From contig NZ_JPME01000010.1 of assembly GCF_000732605.1 (NCBI RefSeq), positions 124,036 through 188,035 of the forward strand: 64,000 nucleotides of DNA, given 5' to 3'. The stretch's first letter is position 1, and every line of letters begins with the position of its first letter. The notes beneath the pieces are model-generated. The model saw only the letters and a list, made by a program, of their open reading frames with translations, had not been told where the DNA came from and searched no databases. The stretch comes from Lacrimispora celerecrescens. Lineage in GTDB: Bacteria; Bacillota; Clostridia; Lachnospirales; Lachnospiraceae. This document shows positions 26,593-35,767 of the stretch, piece after piece. A program made the translations under genes and the position numbers.

Positions 26593-27093
26593 ATTTTCAC
26601 CTTCCTGATGTAGTATTTGATTATAATATACGACCGAAAATTAAATATGTCAATAGAAATATCAATAATATTAATAATAATATTAAAATAATTTATTTAT
26701 GTGTTAAATATATTGAATCACCCTTTTAAATATATTAATTAATCCTGCCCATTTGATAATAAAAATCCACCATATGCTCTTTCTTGTCATTTTTTTCCTT
26801 AGATACTCTATAATTCTTTAAACTTATTGAATATCACTTGATCATCTACTGTTAGATTATGTGTTTATGCAGTCAATCTTGCCTTTAACCGCCTTTCTAA
26901 ACATAATATCCGGGGTTCTGGGATCAATATGCTTTTATTGCACCTGTTCGCTCATGTTGCTTTAGATTATGCTTTCTGCATCTTTGTAAAAAGAGGCTAA
27001 GTTTACAGGTCCATAAAGCAGACCTAAAAACTTAGCCTCTTGATTTTTGTAAGCTATATCTTGAAATGAATCCTCATTATTTCTGTATACATT
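26593..27093. other. AT-rich intergenic region
   Basis: About 500 bp with no credible gene. It contains the promoter side of the DUF2089 operon and, at its right end, the terminator of the ferredoxin-type gene (26986-27041). The rest is unremarkable AT-rich sequence. Confidence 0.6.
26986..27041 (-). terminator. Terminator after the 4Fe-4S protein gene
   Basis: AAGAGGCTAAGTT pairs with AACTTAGCCTCTT, with an inner AGGTC/GACCT stem, and the minus strand continues as TTTTTAC. Confidence 0.85.
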
Positions 27094-28377
27094 TTACGAC
27101 CTTTTAGTGCTCTTATTTGACAGCAATTTATCCAAATATATAGATTTAAACTGTTTGCTGGCCATTACCTGGTTTAATGGGGGTAATTTAAGAATAACAC
27201 CAAGTACTGCTGCCATCGCACGATGATTGGCAAATGCCTGATTATCAAATATGAGATTTTGGAGAGTTCCCTTTTCGATTGCTTGCAGCACAAACCTATG
27301 GGTACTATTAACCGGTGTAATGACTTGTACCTCTCTTCGCACTAATTCAATGGCATTTTTAGGACAGCTTTGCACACATACACCACAGCCAAGACATACC
27401 TCCTCGTCCACCTGAGCGATTGCTTTCCCCTCTTTGCTTTTTTGTATGGATATCGCCAATACCGGACATACCTTTGCGCATTTACCACATCCTATACATT
27501 GTTCTGAAATCTTAGGTATATAATTTGTAGTTGCCACAGGCTGCATTGGACTGAATTTTCTTGCTGCCTGCAGGGCTTCGCAGCAGCAACCGCAGCAATT
27601 GCAGATAAAAGCCGGGGCTTCACGAACATTTTCACCAATTTGAACCAGATTCGCTGAATAAGAACGCTCCAATACATCCATTGCTTCTTTCTTATCAATT
27701 AATCTTGCATGCTGCCCATTTTCTGCAAGAGAACGGGCCACATTTCCAAGAGTGAGGCAAACATCTAACGGAGCATTTATTTCACATGGGTGGCCTGCAT
27801 GCAGCATCTTATGCCTGCAATAACAGGTTCCAAGGCCTATATAATCTGCATCTTCAATAATATGGCTGGCTCTTTCATAATCCAAAATATGAATTGTGTT
27901 TTCACTTGTCAGAACCGGCTCCTGAACATAGACTCGTCCAAGATACGTCTCTGTTGCAAAAAATAAATCCTTAACAAAATCTTCCTCTACATTCATGTAT
28001 TGATAATACAATTCACTTAAATATTTCTGATCAATATCGCCTCTTGTACGCATCAATGCAAATTCAATGAATCCGGCCATTGGCGGCGGCATTACAAATT
28101 GACGTACCCCATTATAAAATGAATCCACAAGTAATGCTTTCTCACAAAGATGCTCTAAAAAAGCTTCTGCTTTCCATTCACTGGTGTTCCAGATTTTAGC
28201 TGCTTTTTTTGCTGTAAATGGACGAACCGGCAATAATGCGACCCATTTGGCTTCTTTTTCTGTATATAAAACTTGCAAAATTTTATACAGGCTTTCCGTT
28301 GGCGGAGCCCCTTGTGTAAACCAATTGATTCTTTCTTCTAAATTCTTATAGGCATCTTTGCTTGTAATATGTCCCAT
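27094..28377 (-). CDS. Two-cluster 4Fe-4S ferredoxin-domain protein
   Basis: The 427-residue protein has an N-terminal winged-helix-like region, a middle part with two Cys-rich segments (CYCRHKMLHAGHPC and ICNCCGCCCE) and a C-terminal bacterial ferredoxin domain with CIGCGKCAKVCP and CLGCGVCVQSCP, enough for two [4Fe-4S] clusters. Related proteins occur widely in clostridia as uncharacterised electron carriers or as partners of reductases. The middle Cys motifs could bind another metal centre. No signal peptide. GGAAGGTGA precedes the ATG and a terminator follows; the gene is probably monocistronic with the GNAT gene just upstream. Confidence 0.87.
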   Translation of the reverse strand: MGHITSKDAYKNLEERINWFTQGAPPTESLYKILQVLYTEKEAKWVALLPVRPFTAKKAAKIWNTSEWKAEAFLEHLCEKALLVDSFYNGVRQFVMPPPMAGFIEFALMRTRGDIDQKYLSELYYQYMNVEEDFVKDLFFATETYLGRVYVQEPVLTSENTIHILDYERASHIIEDADYIGLGTCYCRHKMLHAGHPCEINAPLDVCLTLGNVARSLAENGQHARLIDKKEAMDVLERSYSANLVQIGENVREAPAFICNCCGCCCEALQAARKFSPMQPVATTNYIPKISEQCIGCGKCAKVCPVLAISIQKSKEGKAIAQVDEEVCLGCGVCVQSCPKNAIELVRREVQVITPVNSTHRFVLQAIEKGTLQNLIFDNQAFANHRAMAAVLGVILKLPPLNQVMASKQFKSIYLDKLLSNKSTKRS

Positions 28378-28423
28378 GGATTCACCTTCCTAATATAAAG
28401 TATGGATCGTGTTATATCTGATT

Positions 28424-28933
28424 TTAATCCTCTTTAATCAGTGCGTACATTTTCATATCGAGAATAACCCCATTTTTTACTGCATTCTTTCTCAGGATAC
28501 CTTCACACTGGAAACCTGCCTTTTCAAGAATATGGCAAGATGCCGTATTATAAGCAAAGGGTTCTGCAAAAATCCTTATGATATCCGTATGTTCGAAAAT
28601 ATACTTACAGGTCTGCTTCACTGCATTTGTACCAATTCCTTTGCCCCAATAGGATTCTGCTATATAATAACCCATTTCAGCACTTCTGAAATGAATGTTG
28701 TTACAGCGGAACACTCCAATGCTTCCAATCGCTTTATCATCTACCGTAATTGCAAAAGTGTATGTCTCATCCTTGTCCGCCGACAACATAGAGGTAATGT
28801 ATTCTTTCGCATCTTCAACGGTATAGGGATAAGGTATCCCATCTCTTAGATTATCCTGGATTTTCTTGTTGTTTATCACTGATGCTAAATTTTCGGCATC
28901 CTCTATCTGCCATTCCCGTATTTTACACTCCAT
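28424..28933 (-). CDS. GNAT family acetyltransferase (RimJ/RimL-like)
   Basis: A 169-residue GNAT protein of the Acetyltransf_3 type: IREWQIEDAENLASVI at the start, the acetyl-CoA loop ESYWGKGIGTNAVKQTCKYIF and the C-terminal NTASCHILEKAGFQCEG. Relatives acetylate ribosomal protein N-termini, other amines or antibiotics. The substrate is open. GGGAGAT precedes the ATG. Confidence 0.9.
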   Translation of the reverse strand: MECKIREWQIEDAENLASVINNKKIQDNLRDGIPYPYTVEDAKEYITSMLSADKDETYTFAITVDDKAIGSIGVFRCNNIHFRSAEMGYYIAESYWGKGIGTNAVKQTCKYIFEHTDIIRIFAEPFAYNTASCHILEKAGFQCEGILRKNAVKNGVILDMKMYALIKED

Positions 28934-29083
28934 TTAAATATCTCCCTTCCAATTGGAATTCAACTCAGAAAAGATGCTTCATTATGAACTCCTTTATTCA
29001 TGCAAATCATCTCAAGCTCATTATACAATATCTCTGCCTTTTATTTCCACTCCTAAAAATCTGATTCCAACACATAATTAGGA

Positions 29084-29911
29084 TTATGCTGGGTTATGTG
29101 GAAAGTAAATTTCTACAAAGTACTCATGTTCCATACTTTTATGAGGCAACGCAAATCGAAATTTAATTAACAGAACGGTATCGCGCAAATTAAAATGACG
29201 ACATAATTCATATAGGTATTCCATTAAATCTTTTTGAGTTCCCCAAAATGAAATGCTTCCGTAACAACCGGCTATGTGATGTCGTGATACAAAATCAGAT
29301 TTTGATGCAAATTCTAAACTCCTTTGCAATATGTTCGTATTTATCATATTGTCAAGAACGGAAAGCCCGATTGTCTCGCCGTTTTCTACAATTATTCCAT
29401 TTACCTCAACATAATAACAGAACCATTGCTCAAACGATTCCATGCCATCTATTTGATGCGAGATTGTATTTTCACCCAGCAGTGTTTGTAAATCCACGTT
29501 GTAAATAGTCAAATTCATCTCTTTATTAATGGCAACGGAAGAAAAGCTATAATCATTTTGAAATTCAGCGATCGTTTGCAGCAGCTCCAGCATACCCTCA
29601 GTGTATTGCCCAAGCTGGTTTAATATCTTTTGTTTTTCATAGATACGGCTGCTCTGCTCTTGCATTATGGACATATATCCATTAATACTTTCCGAATCTA
29701 TTTTTTCTTTCATTTGATCCAGAGGGATTTCAGTGAATTTTCCTACCAGAATCATTTCCAGAATATCCAGATGCTCCAAAGAATAATACCGGTAACCGCT
29801 CTGGGAATCAACGATTGGTTCAAGCAACCCCTTTCGATCATAGTGACGCAAAGTATCCAAAGATATACCATACAATTTGCTTACTTGTCCAATCCGTAAC
29901 AATCCGCGCAT
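29084..29911 (-). CDS. MerR family regulator with C-terminal effector-binding domain
   Basis: The 275-residue protein begins with a MerR winged helix (LLRIGQVSKLYGISLDTLRHYDRKGLLEP, SGYRYYS), a long coiled-coil helix and a C-terminal ligand-binding part resembling BmrR/GyrI domains. Such regulators remodel an overlong promoter spacer when they bind a lipophilic compound. GGGAGGG precedes the ATG. It is divergent from the acetyltransferase gene at 30014, a common regulator-resistance arrangement, so that gene is the likely target. Confidence 0.9.
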   Translation of the reverse strand: MRGLLRIGQVSKLYGISLDTLRHYDRKGLLEPIVDSQSGYRYYSLEHLDILEMILVGKFTEIPLDQMKEKIDSESINGYMSIMQEQSSRIYEKQKILNQLGQYTEGMLELLQTIAEFQNDYSFSSVAINKEMNLTIYNVDLQTLLGENTISHQIDGMESFEQWFCYYVEVNGIIVENGETIGLSVLDNMINTNILQRSLEFASKSDFVSRHHIAGCYGSISFWGTQKDLMEYLYELCRHFNLRDTVLLIKFRFALPHKSMEHEYFVEIYFPHNPA

Positions 29912-30013
29912 CTTGCCCTCCCAAAAATAAAATCGAACTATTGACTCTTGAGCTGCTCAAGGGTTTATGGTAAGTATAGTACCTAAATAAACGTTTGTAA
30001 AGGAAGGCTTGTC

Positions 30014-30616
30014 ATGGATCATATTACGATTGAAGAGTATCAAGATAAAGATTTCGAAAGCGTAATTGCTTTATTAGTTCATTCTTTTAAAAGCAAGTTT
30101 TGCCATCGTCAAGATTTAAGTGTTCACGATATAAAAGATATGATATATGCTTCTTGGGATTTGAAAGCCGGTGATCCCGCCTATCTCCATTTTGTTGCAA
30201 AACAAAATCAAACTATTGTTGGAGTGATATTAATACGCTGCGGAAAAAAAGAAAAAGGAAATAAACGAATACCGATTATTTCCTTATGCAAAAGATATGG
30301 TGTCATGAATACCATACTGCTTTTTTTTAAAATGTTGCTGCTAGATGCTAATACACCAAATGAATGCTATATAGAACACATTGCAGTTAGTGACACATTG
30401 CGTGGGAAAGGTATTGGCAAGCAGCTGCTTCAATACGCGGAACAGGCATTATGGGATCGAGGCTATACTACTTGGTCATTAGCGGTTGCTGAAGATAATC
30501 CTGCAAAAAACCTTTATTCCAGGTTAGGATTTAAAGAGATAAAAAAGATAAAAAGCCCGTTAAAAGGATTTTTTGTCGGAACTTATCAGTGGTCTTTTAT
30601 GCAAAAGAATTTTTAA
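30014..30616 (+). CDS. GNAT family N-acetyltransferase
   Basis: A 200-residue GNAT protein. The acetyl-CoA loop is SDTLRGKGIGKQLLQYAEQAL and motif B is AVAEDNPAKNLYSRLGFKEI. A lysine-rich insert precedes the loop. It is divergent from the MerR regulator (about 100 bp apart), suggesting inducible detoxification, which is inference. AAAGGAAGG precedes the ATG. It is convergent with the AraC gene. Confidence 0.88.
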   Translation: MDHITIEEYQDKDFESVIALLVHSFKSKFCHRQDLSVHDIKDMIYASWDLKAGDPAYLHFVAKQNQTIVGVILIRCGKKEKGNKRIPIISLCKRYGVMNTILLFFKMLLLDANTPNECYIEHIAVSDTLRGKGIGKQLLQYAEQALWDRGYTTWSLAVAEDNPAKNLYSRLGFKEIKKIKSPLKGFFVGTYQWSFMQKNF

Positions 30617-30638
30617 GAATACAGCAATCCAAATACCC

Positions 30639-31493
30639 CTATATTGATGCGGCATGTTCACGGCAAATATTCCGATATGATGTAGGGGATACCCCTCTTT
30701 TAGCAGTAAACTGTTTTATAAAATAAGTGTCGTATTCAAATCCTGTGGAACGTGCAATTTCATTCAGACTCATGTCTGTGTGGACCAGAAGGTCCCCTGC
30801 GACTTGCATTCGGTACAACTGTAAATAGCCCATTGCTGTACAGCCGCATCTCTCTTTAAACATTTCATTTAAAGATACCCGATTTAAGTGTGCACAGCTG
30901 GTTAAGTCCTCCAATATAATTTTATTTGAATAATTCGTGTAAATATATTCTAAAACTAAATCAACGGGTGATTGTTCCGCCTGGCGATTTAAATTCTCAA
31001 GCAGGCCCAGTATTTGTATCAGGTACTTTTTTATCCGGCATACCCAAAGTGCATCGCTTTGTGCAAATACTTCTGTACCAAGCACAAAAAACCATTCAAA
31101 TAATTTCGGATATGCATTAGCAGTTACTAGAGGTACCCCGGTTTGTGAATGATCTCTGCGAAAAAGCGAAAGACCGGTTTGTATTCTCAGATTCGTTGAA
31201 GTGTTGTCCAGCTTTTCGGATAACCGTGTACTGTTCAAAAAATCCTTATGAAAGCTGAAGGATTGTGCTGAAACACTGTTTTTGTCAGATATTCTTATTG
31301 TATCTTCTTTCGATAAACATAAAACGCCTGGTGCAGATACTTTCATTGGGCGGTCGTTCAATATACCTGTGATACTTCCGTTTGTAATAAAAATAATTGT
31401 AAAGCGCTCCTTATATGGAAGAGTTTCAAAATCCTCGGCAGTAACAAATTCAATATTTACAATCCGATTTTTATGGCGGTCAATTTGAGGCAT
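30639..31493 (-). CDS. AraC family transcriptional regulator
   Basis: The 284-residue product has an N-terminal cupin-like sensor domain and a C-terminal AraC DNA-binding domain with two helix-turn-helices (LTSCAHLNRVSLNEMFKERCG and MSLNEIARSTGFEYDTYFIKQF, then GVSPTSYR). I start it at the ATG at 31493, which follows GAGGGAGGAGAC; an in-frame start at 31547 adds residues of poor quality. It is divergent from the epoxide hydrolase gene and probably activates it. Confidence 0.9.
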   Translation of the reverse strand: MPQIDRHKNRIVNIEFVTAEDFETLPYKERFTIIFITNGSITGILNDRPMKVSAPGVLCLSKEDTIRISDKNSVSAQSFSFHKDFLNSTRLSEKLDNTSTNLRIQTGLSLFRRDHSQTGVPLVTANAYPKLFEWFFVLGTEVFAQSDALWVCRIKKYLIQILGLLENLNRQAEQSPVDLVLEYIYTNYSNKIILEDLTSCAHLNRVSLNEMFKERCGCTAMGYLQLYRMQVAGDLLVHTDMSLNEIARSTGFEYDTYFIKQFTAKRGVSPTSYRNICREHAASI

Positions 31494-31647
31494 TGCAGTC
31501 TCCTCCCTCTCTGCAGATTGTATAGTTAAAAACTTCATTTCTCCCATTGTATCATATTTTTTAAATGGTACACTTTAAACATATAAAATCTTCATCAAAT
31601 TAAGGCAAAAACACCTGCATGATCCTATAAATGAAAGGAGAAGAATT

Positions 31648-32811
31648 ATGGATGTCGAACGTTTTCATATCCAAGTATCTAAGGAAACACTTGATGACCT
31701 AAAATACAGGCTGGAGCATGTTCGCTGGCCAGATCAATTAGTAAATACCAGCTGGGAGCGAGGGACTGATATCAGCTATTTAAAATCTCTGATTACGTAT
31801 TGGCGGGATCATTATGATTGGCAGGCACAAGAAGCTGAATTGAACCGCTTTTCACAGTTTCAAAGTGATATCGATGGTATCACGGTACACTTCATTCACG
31901 AACGCGGTAAGGGACCATGCCCTTTGCCGATTATTCTTACTCACGGCTGGCCTGACAGTTATTTGCGCTACCGGAAGATTATCCCTCTTCTCACGGATCC
32001 GGCCCGCTACGGCGGTGACCCGGAAGACTCTTTCGATGTAATCGTCCCTTCCATACCTGGATTTGGTTTTTCCAGTCGTCCTGAGCATGGCGGTGTGAAC
32101 AATTGTAGCGTTTCTGAGCTTTGGTCTAAACTAATGACTGGAAAGCTTGGCTATGAAAAATTCGCTGCTGCAGGTGGAGATATGGGATCTGGTGTCACGA
32201 GATATTTAGCCTTAAACCATCCGGAGCTTCTATACGGAATTCACCTGACAGACATTGGAATAATCAGAAATCTCGTATATACGAAAGACCAAGAGGATCT
32301 TTCGGAAGAAGAACTGCAATATAAAAGAAATGCGCAGGAATGGATTTCCAATGAGGGAGCCTATATGACAATTCAATCAACAAAACCTCAAACCATTTCC
32401 TACGGACTTTCCGACTCACCGGTCGGATTGGCTGGTTGGATTATTGAAAAATTCCGTTCATGGAGCGATTGTAACGGCGACCTTCGACAAAAGTTTAGCG
32501 AGAATGAACTACTCACGAATATAATGATCTATTGGGTTACAAATACAATAGGATCATCAGCAAATATGTATTATGAGAACGTGCATTCTTTGCCTTTGAT
32601 GGGACGCATAGAGGTGCCAACAGGCATTGCACTTTTTCCAGCTGACGTCTTGCTGCCACCCAGAAAATGGGCTGAGCAAAATTTAAATATAACCCGCTGG
32701 ACTACAATGCCTCGCGGCGGACACTTTACTGCCATGGAGGAACCCGAAGCACTGGCCGAGGATATTCGTGCATTCTTTAAGCCATTTAGGTACAGGGATA
32801 ATAAGAAATAA
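31648..32811 (+). CDS. Epoxide hydrolase (EHN plus alpha/beta hydrolase)
   Basis: A 387-residue enzyme of the microsomal epoxide hydrolase type. The N-terminal EHN domain (TLDDLKYRLEHVRWPD) is followed by an alpha/beta-hydrolase core with the oxyanion motif HGWPDS, the nucleophile Asp in GGDMGSG, and the catalytic His in GGHFTAMEEPE. It opens epoxides to diols through a covalent intermediate. No signal peptide or membrane anchor. GAAAGGAG precedes the ATG. The divergent AraC gene is the expected regulator. The physiological epoxide is unknown. Confidence 0.93.
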   Translation: MDVERFHIQVSKETLDDLKYRLEHVRWPDQLVNTSWERGTDISYLKSLITYWRDHYDWQAQEAELNRFSQFQSDIDGITVHFIHERGKGPCPLPIILTHGWPDSYLRYRKIIPLLTDPARYGGDPEDSFDVIVPSIPGFGFSSRPEHGGVNNCSVSELWSKLMTGKLGYEKFAAAGGDMGSGVTRYLALNHPELLYGIHLTDIGIIRNLVYTKDQEDLSEEELQYKRNAQEWISNEGAYMTIQSTKPQTISYGLSDSPVGLAGWIIEKFRSWSDCNGDLRQKFSENELLTNIMIYWVTNTIGSSANMYYENVHSLPLMGRIEVPTGIALFPADVLLPPRKWAEQNLNITRWTTMPRGGHFTAMEEPEALAEDIRAFFKPFRYRDNKK

Positions 32812-32828
32812 GAATCCCTGGGTTAATA

Positions 32829-32874
32829 GGCTCATCACGCCGGGCAGCATGGAGGCTGCTCAGCGTGATGAGCC
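32829..32874. other. Strong GC-rich hairpin after the epoxide hydrolase gene
   Basis: GGCTCATCACGC pairs with GCGTGATGAGCC, with an inner GCAGC/GCTGC stem around ATGGAG. No T run follows on either side, so it may act as an RNA 3' end stabiliser rather than an intrinsic terminator; it lies between two convergent units. Confidence 0.5.
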
Positions 32875-32935
32875 TTGCGGGCAAGAGAATCATGCAGGTA
32901 TGATTTTAATAATCCAGTGTACTCACACTTTGTAG

Positions 32936-34297
32936 CTACATTTCTTCCGGACATGACATCCCAAGTAAACTACAAGCATCCAAGATCATCCTTTGAGCCA
33001 AATCTACAAGAATTAATCTCGCTTGTTTTGTCTTCTCTTCGGCCTGTAGAAACAACACCAACTTTATTTGCTGCTTCTTCCTTATCCGGCAAATCGGGGT
33101 TTTTATCTTCTATTAAATGATACGCACGTTCAATTGCTTCATTCAAAATATCCTCAGCATAAATAATATTGCCATTACGGGAAGATAACTTTTCTCCCTC
33201 CAGGCTTACTAAGCCATAGGCACATGAATAAGAGTATCCGCCCAATCATACCCCATCACATCTATTGCTTTAAATACCTGTTTAAAATGTAAACTTTGTT
33301 CCACACCTGTGACATACAGACATTTATCAAAACCATAATTTTCTTTTCGATACAGAATGGCAGCAATATCCCTGGAATGATAGATAGAACCACCGTCACT
33401 TTTTGTTATTAAACATGGAGGCATATCATAATCTGATAAATCAATGATATTTGCTCCCTGACTCTCTTTTAATAATCCCTTATTCTTTAATTCTTCTACT
33501 AAGGAAGGAACCTTATCACGATAAAAGCTCTCCCCATCATAAGAATCAAAAGAAACTCCCAGTAATTCATATACACGGGTAAATTCAAGCAAACTTATTT
33601 CTTTAAACCATTTCCATATCTCAATCGCTTCTTCATTATTCTGTTCCATCTTTACAAACCATTGCCGGGCTTCATCGACCAATTCAGGATTCTTTTCCGA
33701 TTCTGTATTAAATTTCACATAAATACGAAGTAATTCTTCAATTCCTTTTTCCTTAACAGTTGCTTCATCGCTCCATTTTTTATAAGCAACAATTAGTTTT
33801 CCAAACTGCGTTCCCCAATCCCCTAAATAATTAATGCGAACAACCTTATATCCCAATTTTTCATAAATCCGATACAAAGAGTTACCAATTACCGTGGTAC
33901 GTAAATGACCAACGTGGAAATTCTTAGCTATATTAGGGGAGGAATAATCCATGCATATAGTTTTTCCTGACCCGTTTTTCACGATTCCGAATTCAGGTTC
34001 CTTCATTTTATCAATCCAATATTGTATATATTTTGTGCGATTCATAAATATATTTAAGTAACCGTTTACCGCCTCTAACTTCTCAATTCCCAGTTCTCCC
34101 TGTACTTCCTGCATTGCTCCTTTCAGTTCCTTTGCAATTATTGTGGGATTCTTGCGTAGGACTTTTGAAAAAGAAAAACATGGAAGAGCAAAATCTCCCA
34201 TTTTATCTTCGGGAGGAATTTCTATTAACTTCATCACCTCATACTCACTCAAGTTTCCCAGGGTATTTGCTATACATTTGCATATTTTTTCTTTCAC
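32936..34297 (-). pseudogene. argS: Arginyl-tRNA synthetase, disrupted
   Basis: The 5' part reads as ArgS up to DWADTLIHVP: N-terminal Arg-tRNA-synt-N domain, the HIGH-type motif SSPNIAKNFHVGHLR, and DSYDGESFY. Near 33220 one base is missing relative to the expected HVPYGLVSLEGEKL, and reading resumes in another frame through KLSSRNGN (the KMSKS loop) to AANKVGV. After that, a jump and another frame change lead straight to RLILVDLAQRMILDACSLLG and CPEEM-stop (32936), the normal C-terminus. Roughly 110-120 residues of the catalytic and anticodon-binding (DALR) regions are lost. It cannot make active ArgS, so a functional copy must exist elsewhere. Confidence 0.88.
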
Positions 34298-34330
34298 ATT
34301 GGAACCTCCTATTTTATTATTTTATAAAAT

Positions 34331-34378
34331 AAAAAAGAACCGCAATAGATCAGCATATGCTAAATCAATTACGGTTCT
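34331..34378 (-). terminator. Attenuator terminator upstream of argS
   Basis: On the minus strand AGAACCG(T)AAT pairs with ATT(G)CGGTTCT and is followed by TTTTTTA, 30 bp before the argS start. Being upstream of the gene and behind a short Arg-rich ORF, it has the position of a transcription attenuator. Confidence 0.75.
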
Positions 34379-34398
34379 GCTATAAACTATGAACATCC

Positions 34399-34437
34399 CC
34401 GCATAGAAACAAGACGTATAATCTTGCAACTATGCGG
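34399..34437 (-). promoter_or_regulatory. Leader hairpin carrying a sequence complementary to the Arg codons
   Basis: CCGCATAG pairs with CTATGCGG, with an inner CAAGA/TCTTG stem. Its loop side contains TACGTCTT (minus strand, 34411-34418), which can instead pair with either of the two AAGACGTA copies formed by Arg codons in the leader ORF. This gives two exclusive folds depending on where a ribosome sits. Confidence 0.55.
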
Positions 34438-34453
34438 ATTATCTTTGCATCAG

Positions 34454-34495
34454 TTACAAGAGCTTACGTCTTTCTCTACGTCTTAAGCTGTTCAT
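34454..34495 (-). CDS. Arg-rich leader peptide of argS
   Basis: A 13-residue ORF, MNSLRRRERRKLL, starts at an ATG 12 nt after AAGGGAGG and contains five Arg codons in six positions (AGA CGT AGA GAA AGA CGT). It lies between the upstream gene stop and the attenuator hairpins of argS, and its stop precedes them by about 17 nt. Ribosome pausing on Arg codons when charged Arg-tRNA is scarce would change leader folding, as in amino-acid biosynthesis attenuators. This would be an unusual control for a clostridial synthetase gene, where T-boxes are the norm. No T-box consensus is present. Confidence 0.65.
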   Translation of the reverse strand: MNSLRRRERRKLL

Positions 34496-34519
34496 TATCA
34501 ATCTATGCCTCCCTTGCGT

Positions 34520-35767
34520 TCAATCCGTGTATGGTTTCGCAAATCTTTTTTCATAAGCACCATTCTTCTTAAGATTGAAATCCCAATAGTAGTTTGTTAA
34601 TCCGGTTAATGAGAATATAGAAAATAGTATTTGAGTACCTTTTGATAGGTATTCCGATTTTTCATATTCTTTTTTCAAGCTTAAATCCATAATTCCCTTA
34701 CCGGCATACGTTCTGCCTATTTGCTCCATTTGATCATAGAACTTTTTGTTGGCTTTTTCTGGTTTCATTTGAAGACCTTCCACACCGCCTTTTATAATTG
34801 TTCCGTCGAAGGAAACCCCTAACCTTTTAGTAATTAATTCAAGATATGGTCTCAAATAGTACGACTGGCTAGTCTCTGGAAAACCGGACTGAACTAAAAA
34901 CGCCATATGTACTTCTTTCTTGTTAATTGGTTTAAGCTGTTCAAAAAATTTCATTACTGCCCCCGGCATAGCGTGAACATAAAGCGGAAAAACGAATAAA
35001 TTATTTTCAACGGAACTAAAATTCTCAGCCCAATTTTTCTGTTCTCTTATATTTATCAGATTCCTAACTTCTACATTTTCTACTCCCTGTGCCTTCATCC
35101 CCATAATTATCTTTTCAATAATCAGCTTACTGTTAGAATGGTCCCCTCTTGGCGATCCATTATAAATTACCCATTTACCGTTCGTTTTTCTTTCCAAAAC
35201 TTCTTTAGACAGAGCCTCTTCCAAAGGTTTTGCAATTTCTATGTTAGTTGTTCGTATGCTTTTGTTTTCATATATAATTTCTTTACAAGAACTCTGAAAA
35301 TGATATGCCATTCGAGTAAGATAGTCCTTTATGACTTTTACTTCCTCATTACTTAACCCATCTTTCTCAAAATAGAAGTTTATAACAGGGTATTTATCAT
35401 ATCGTTTCAAGTGAACGCATTCCCCATTTTTTATTTTAATGTATGGTAAATAATGTTGTATTAATCGATCCAGAAATGTTTTTCCCTTTCCATCAATAAA
35501 GCCATTTTCTGTATGAAATAAAATAACCACTTCATCACTATTTATATAATCCTTATACAATTTATACGCATCATCGTTCAAAGCACATTTTCCAGGGGTC
35601 TTCCACCAACAACTCCAGCATCCAATACAGTCCTTTATTTCGGTATCAATAGAATCATAGACTATTACATCCGTTTCTTTGTTCGTATCCTTATAATATT
35701 TCTTTATTTCTTGAGCCGGTGATTCATTACTTATGTTTTTCCCCAAATCAAAAATTGTTATTTTCAT
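34520..35767 (-). CDS. Tandem flavodoxin-fold NAD(P)H-dependent oxidoreductase
   Basis: The 415-residue protein contains two flavodoxin-like domains. The first (1-185) has DCIGCWSCWWKTPGKC, a Cys motif like iron-sulfur flavoproteins; the second (about 197-415) starts KWVIYNGSPRGDHSNSK, the FMN phosphate-binding loop of NADPH-dependent FMN reductases. It likely binds FMN and possibly an iron-sulfur cluster, and transfers electrons to unknown acceptors. Its ATG overlaps the stop of the PadR gene by 4 bp, so both are one operon. The first domain lacks a clear phosphate loop and may be structural. Confidence 0.83.
   Translation of the reverse strand: MKITIFDLGKNISNESPAQEIKKYYKDTNKETDVIVYDSIDTEIKDCIGCWSCWWKTPGKCALNDDAYKLYKDYINSDEVVILFHTENGFIDGKGKTFLDRLIQHYLPYIKIKNGECVHLKRYDKYPVINFYFEKDGLSNEEVKVIKDYLTRMAYHFQSSCKEIIYENKSIRTTNIEIAKPLEEALSKEVLERKTNGKWVIYNGSPRGDHSNSKLIIEKIIMGMKAQGVENVEVRNLINIREQKNWAENFSSVENNLFVFPLYVHAMPGAVMKFFEQLKPINKKEVHMAFLVQSGFPETSQSYYLRPYLELITKRLGVSFDGTIIKGGVEGLQMKPEKANKKFYDQMEQIGRTYAGKGIMDLSLKKEYEKSEYLSKGTQILFSIFSLTGLTNYYWDFNLKKNGAYEKRFAKPYTD

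Noticed and set aside
34298-34519. T-box riboswitch upstream of argS
   Set aside because: The T-box consensus (GGGTGGNACCGCG type) and a specifier stem are absent; an Arg-codon leader ORF with a terminator explains the region better.
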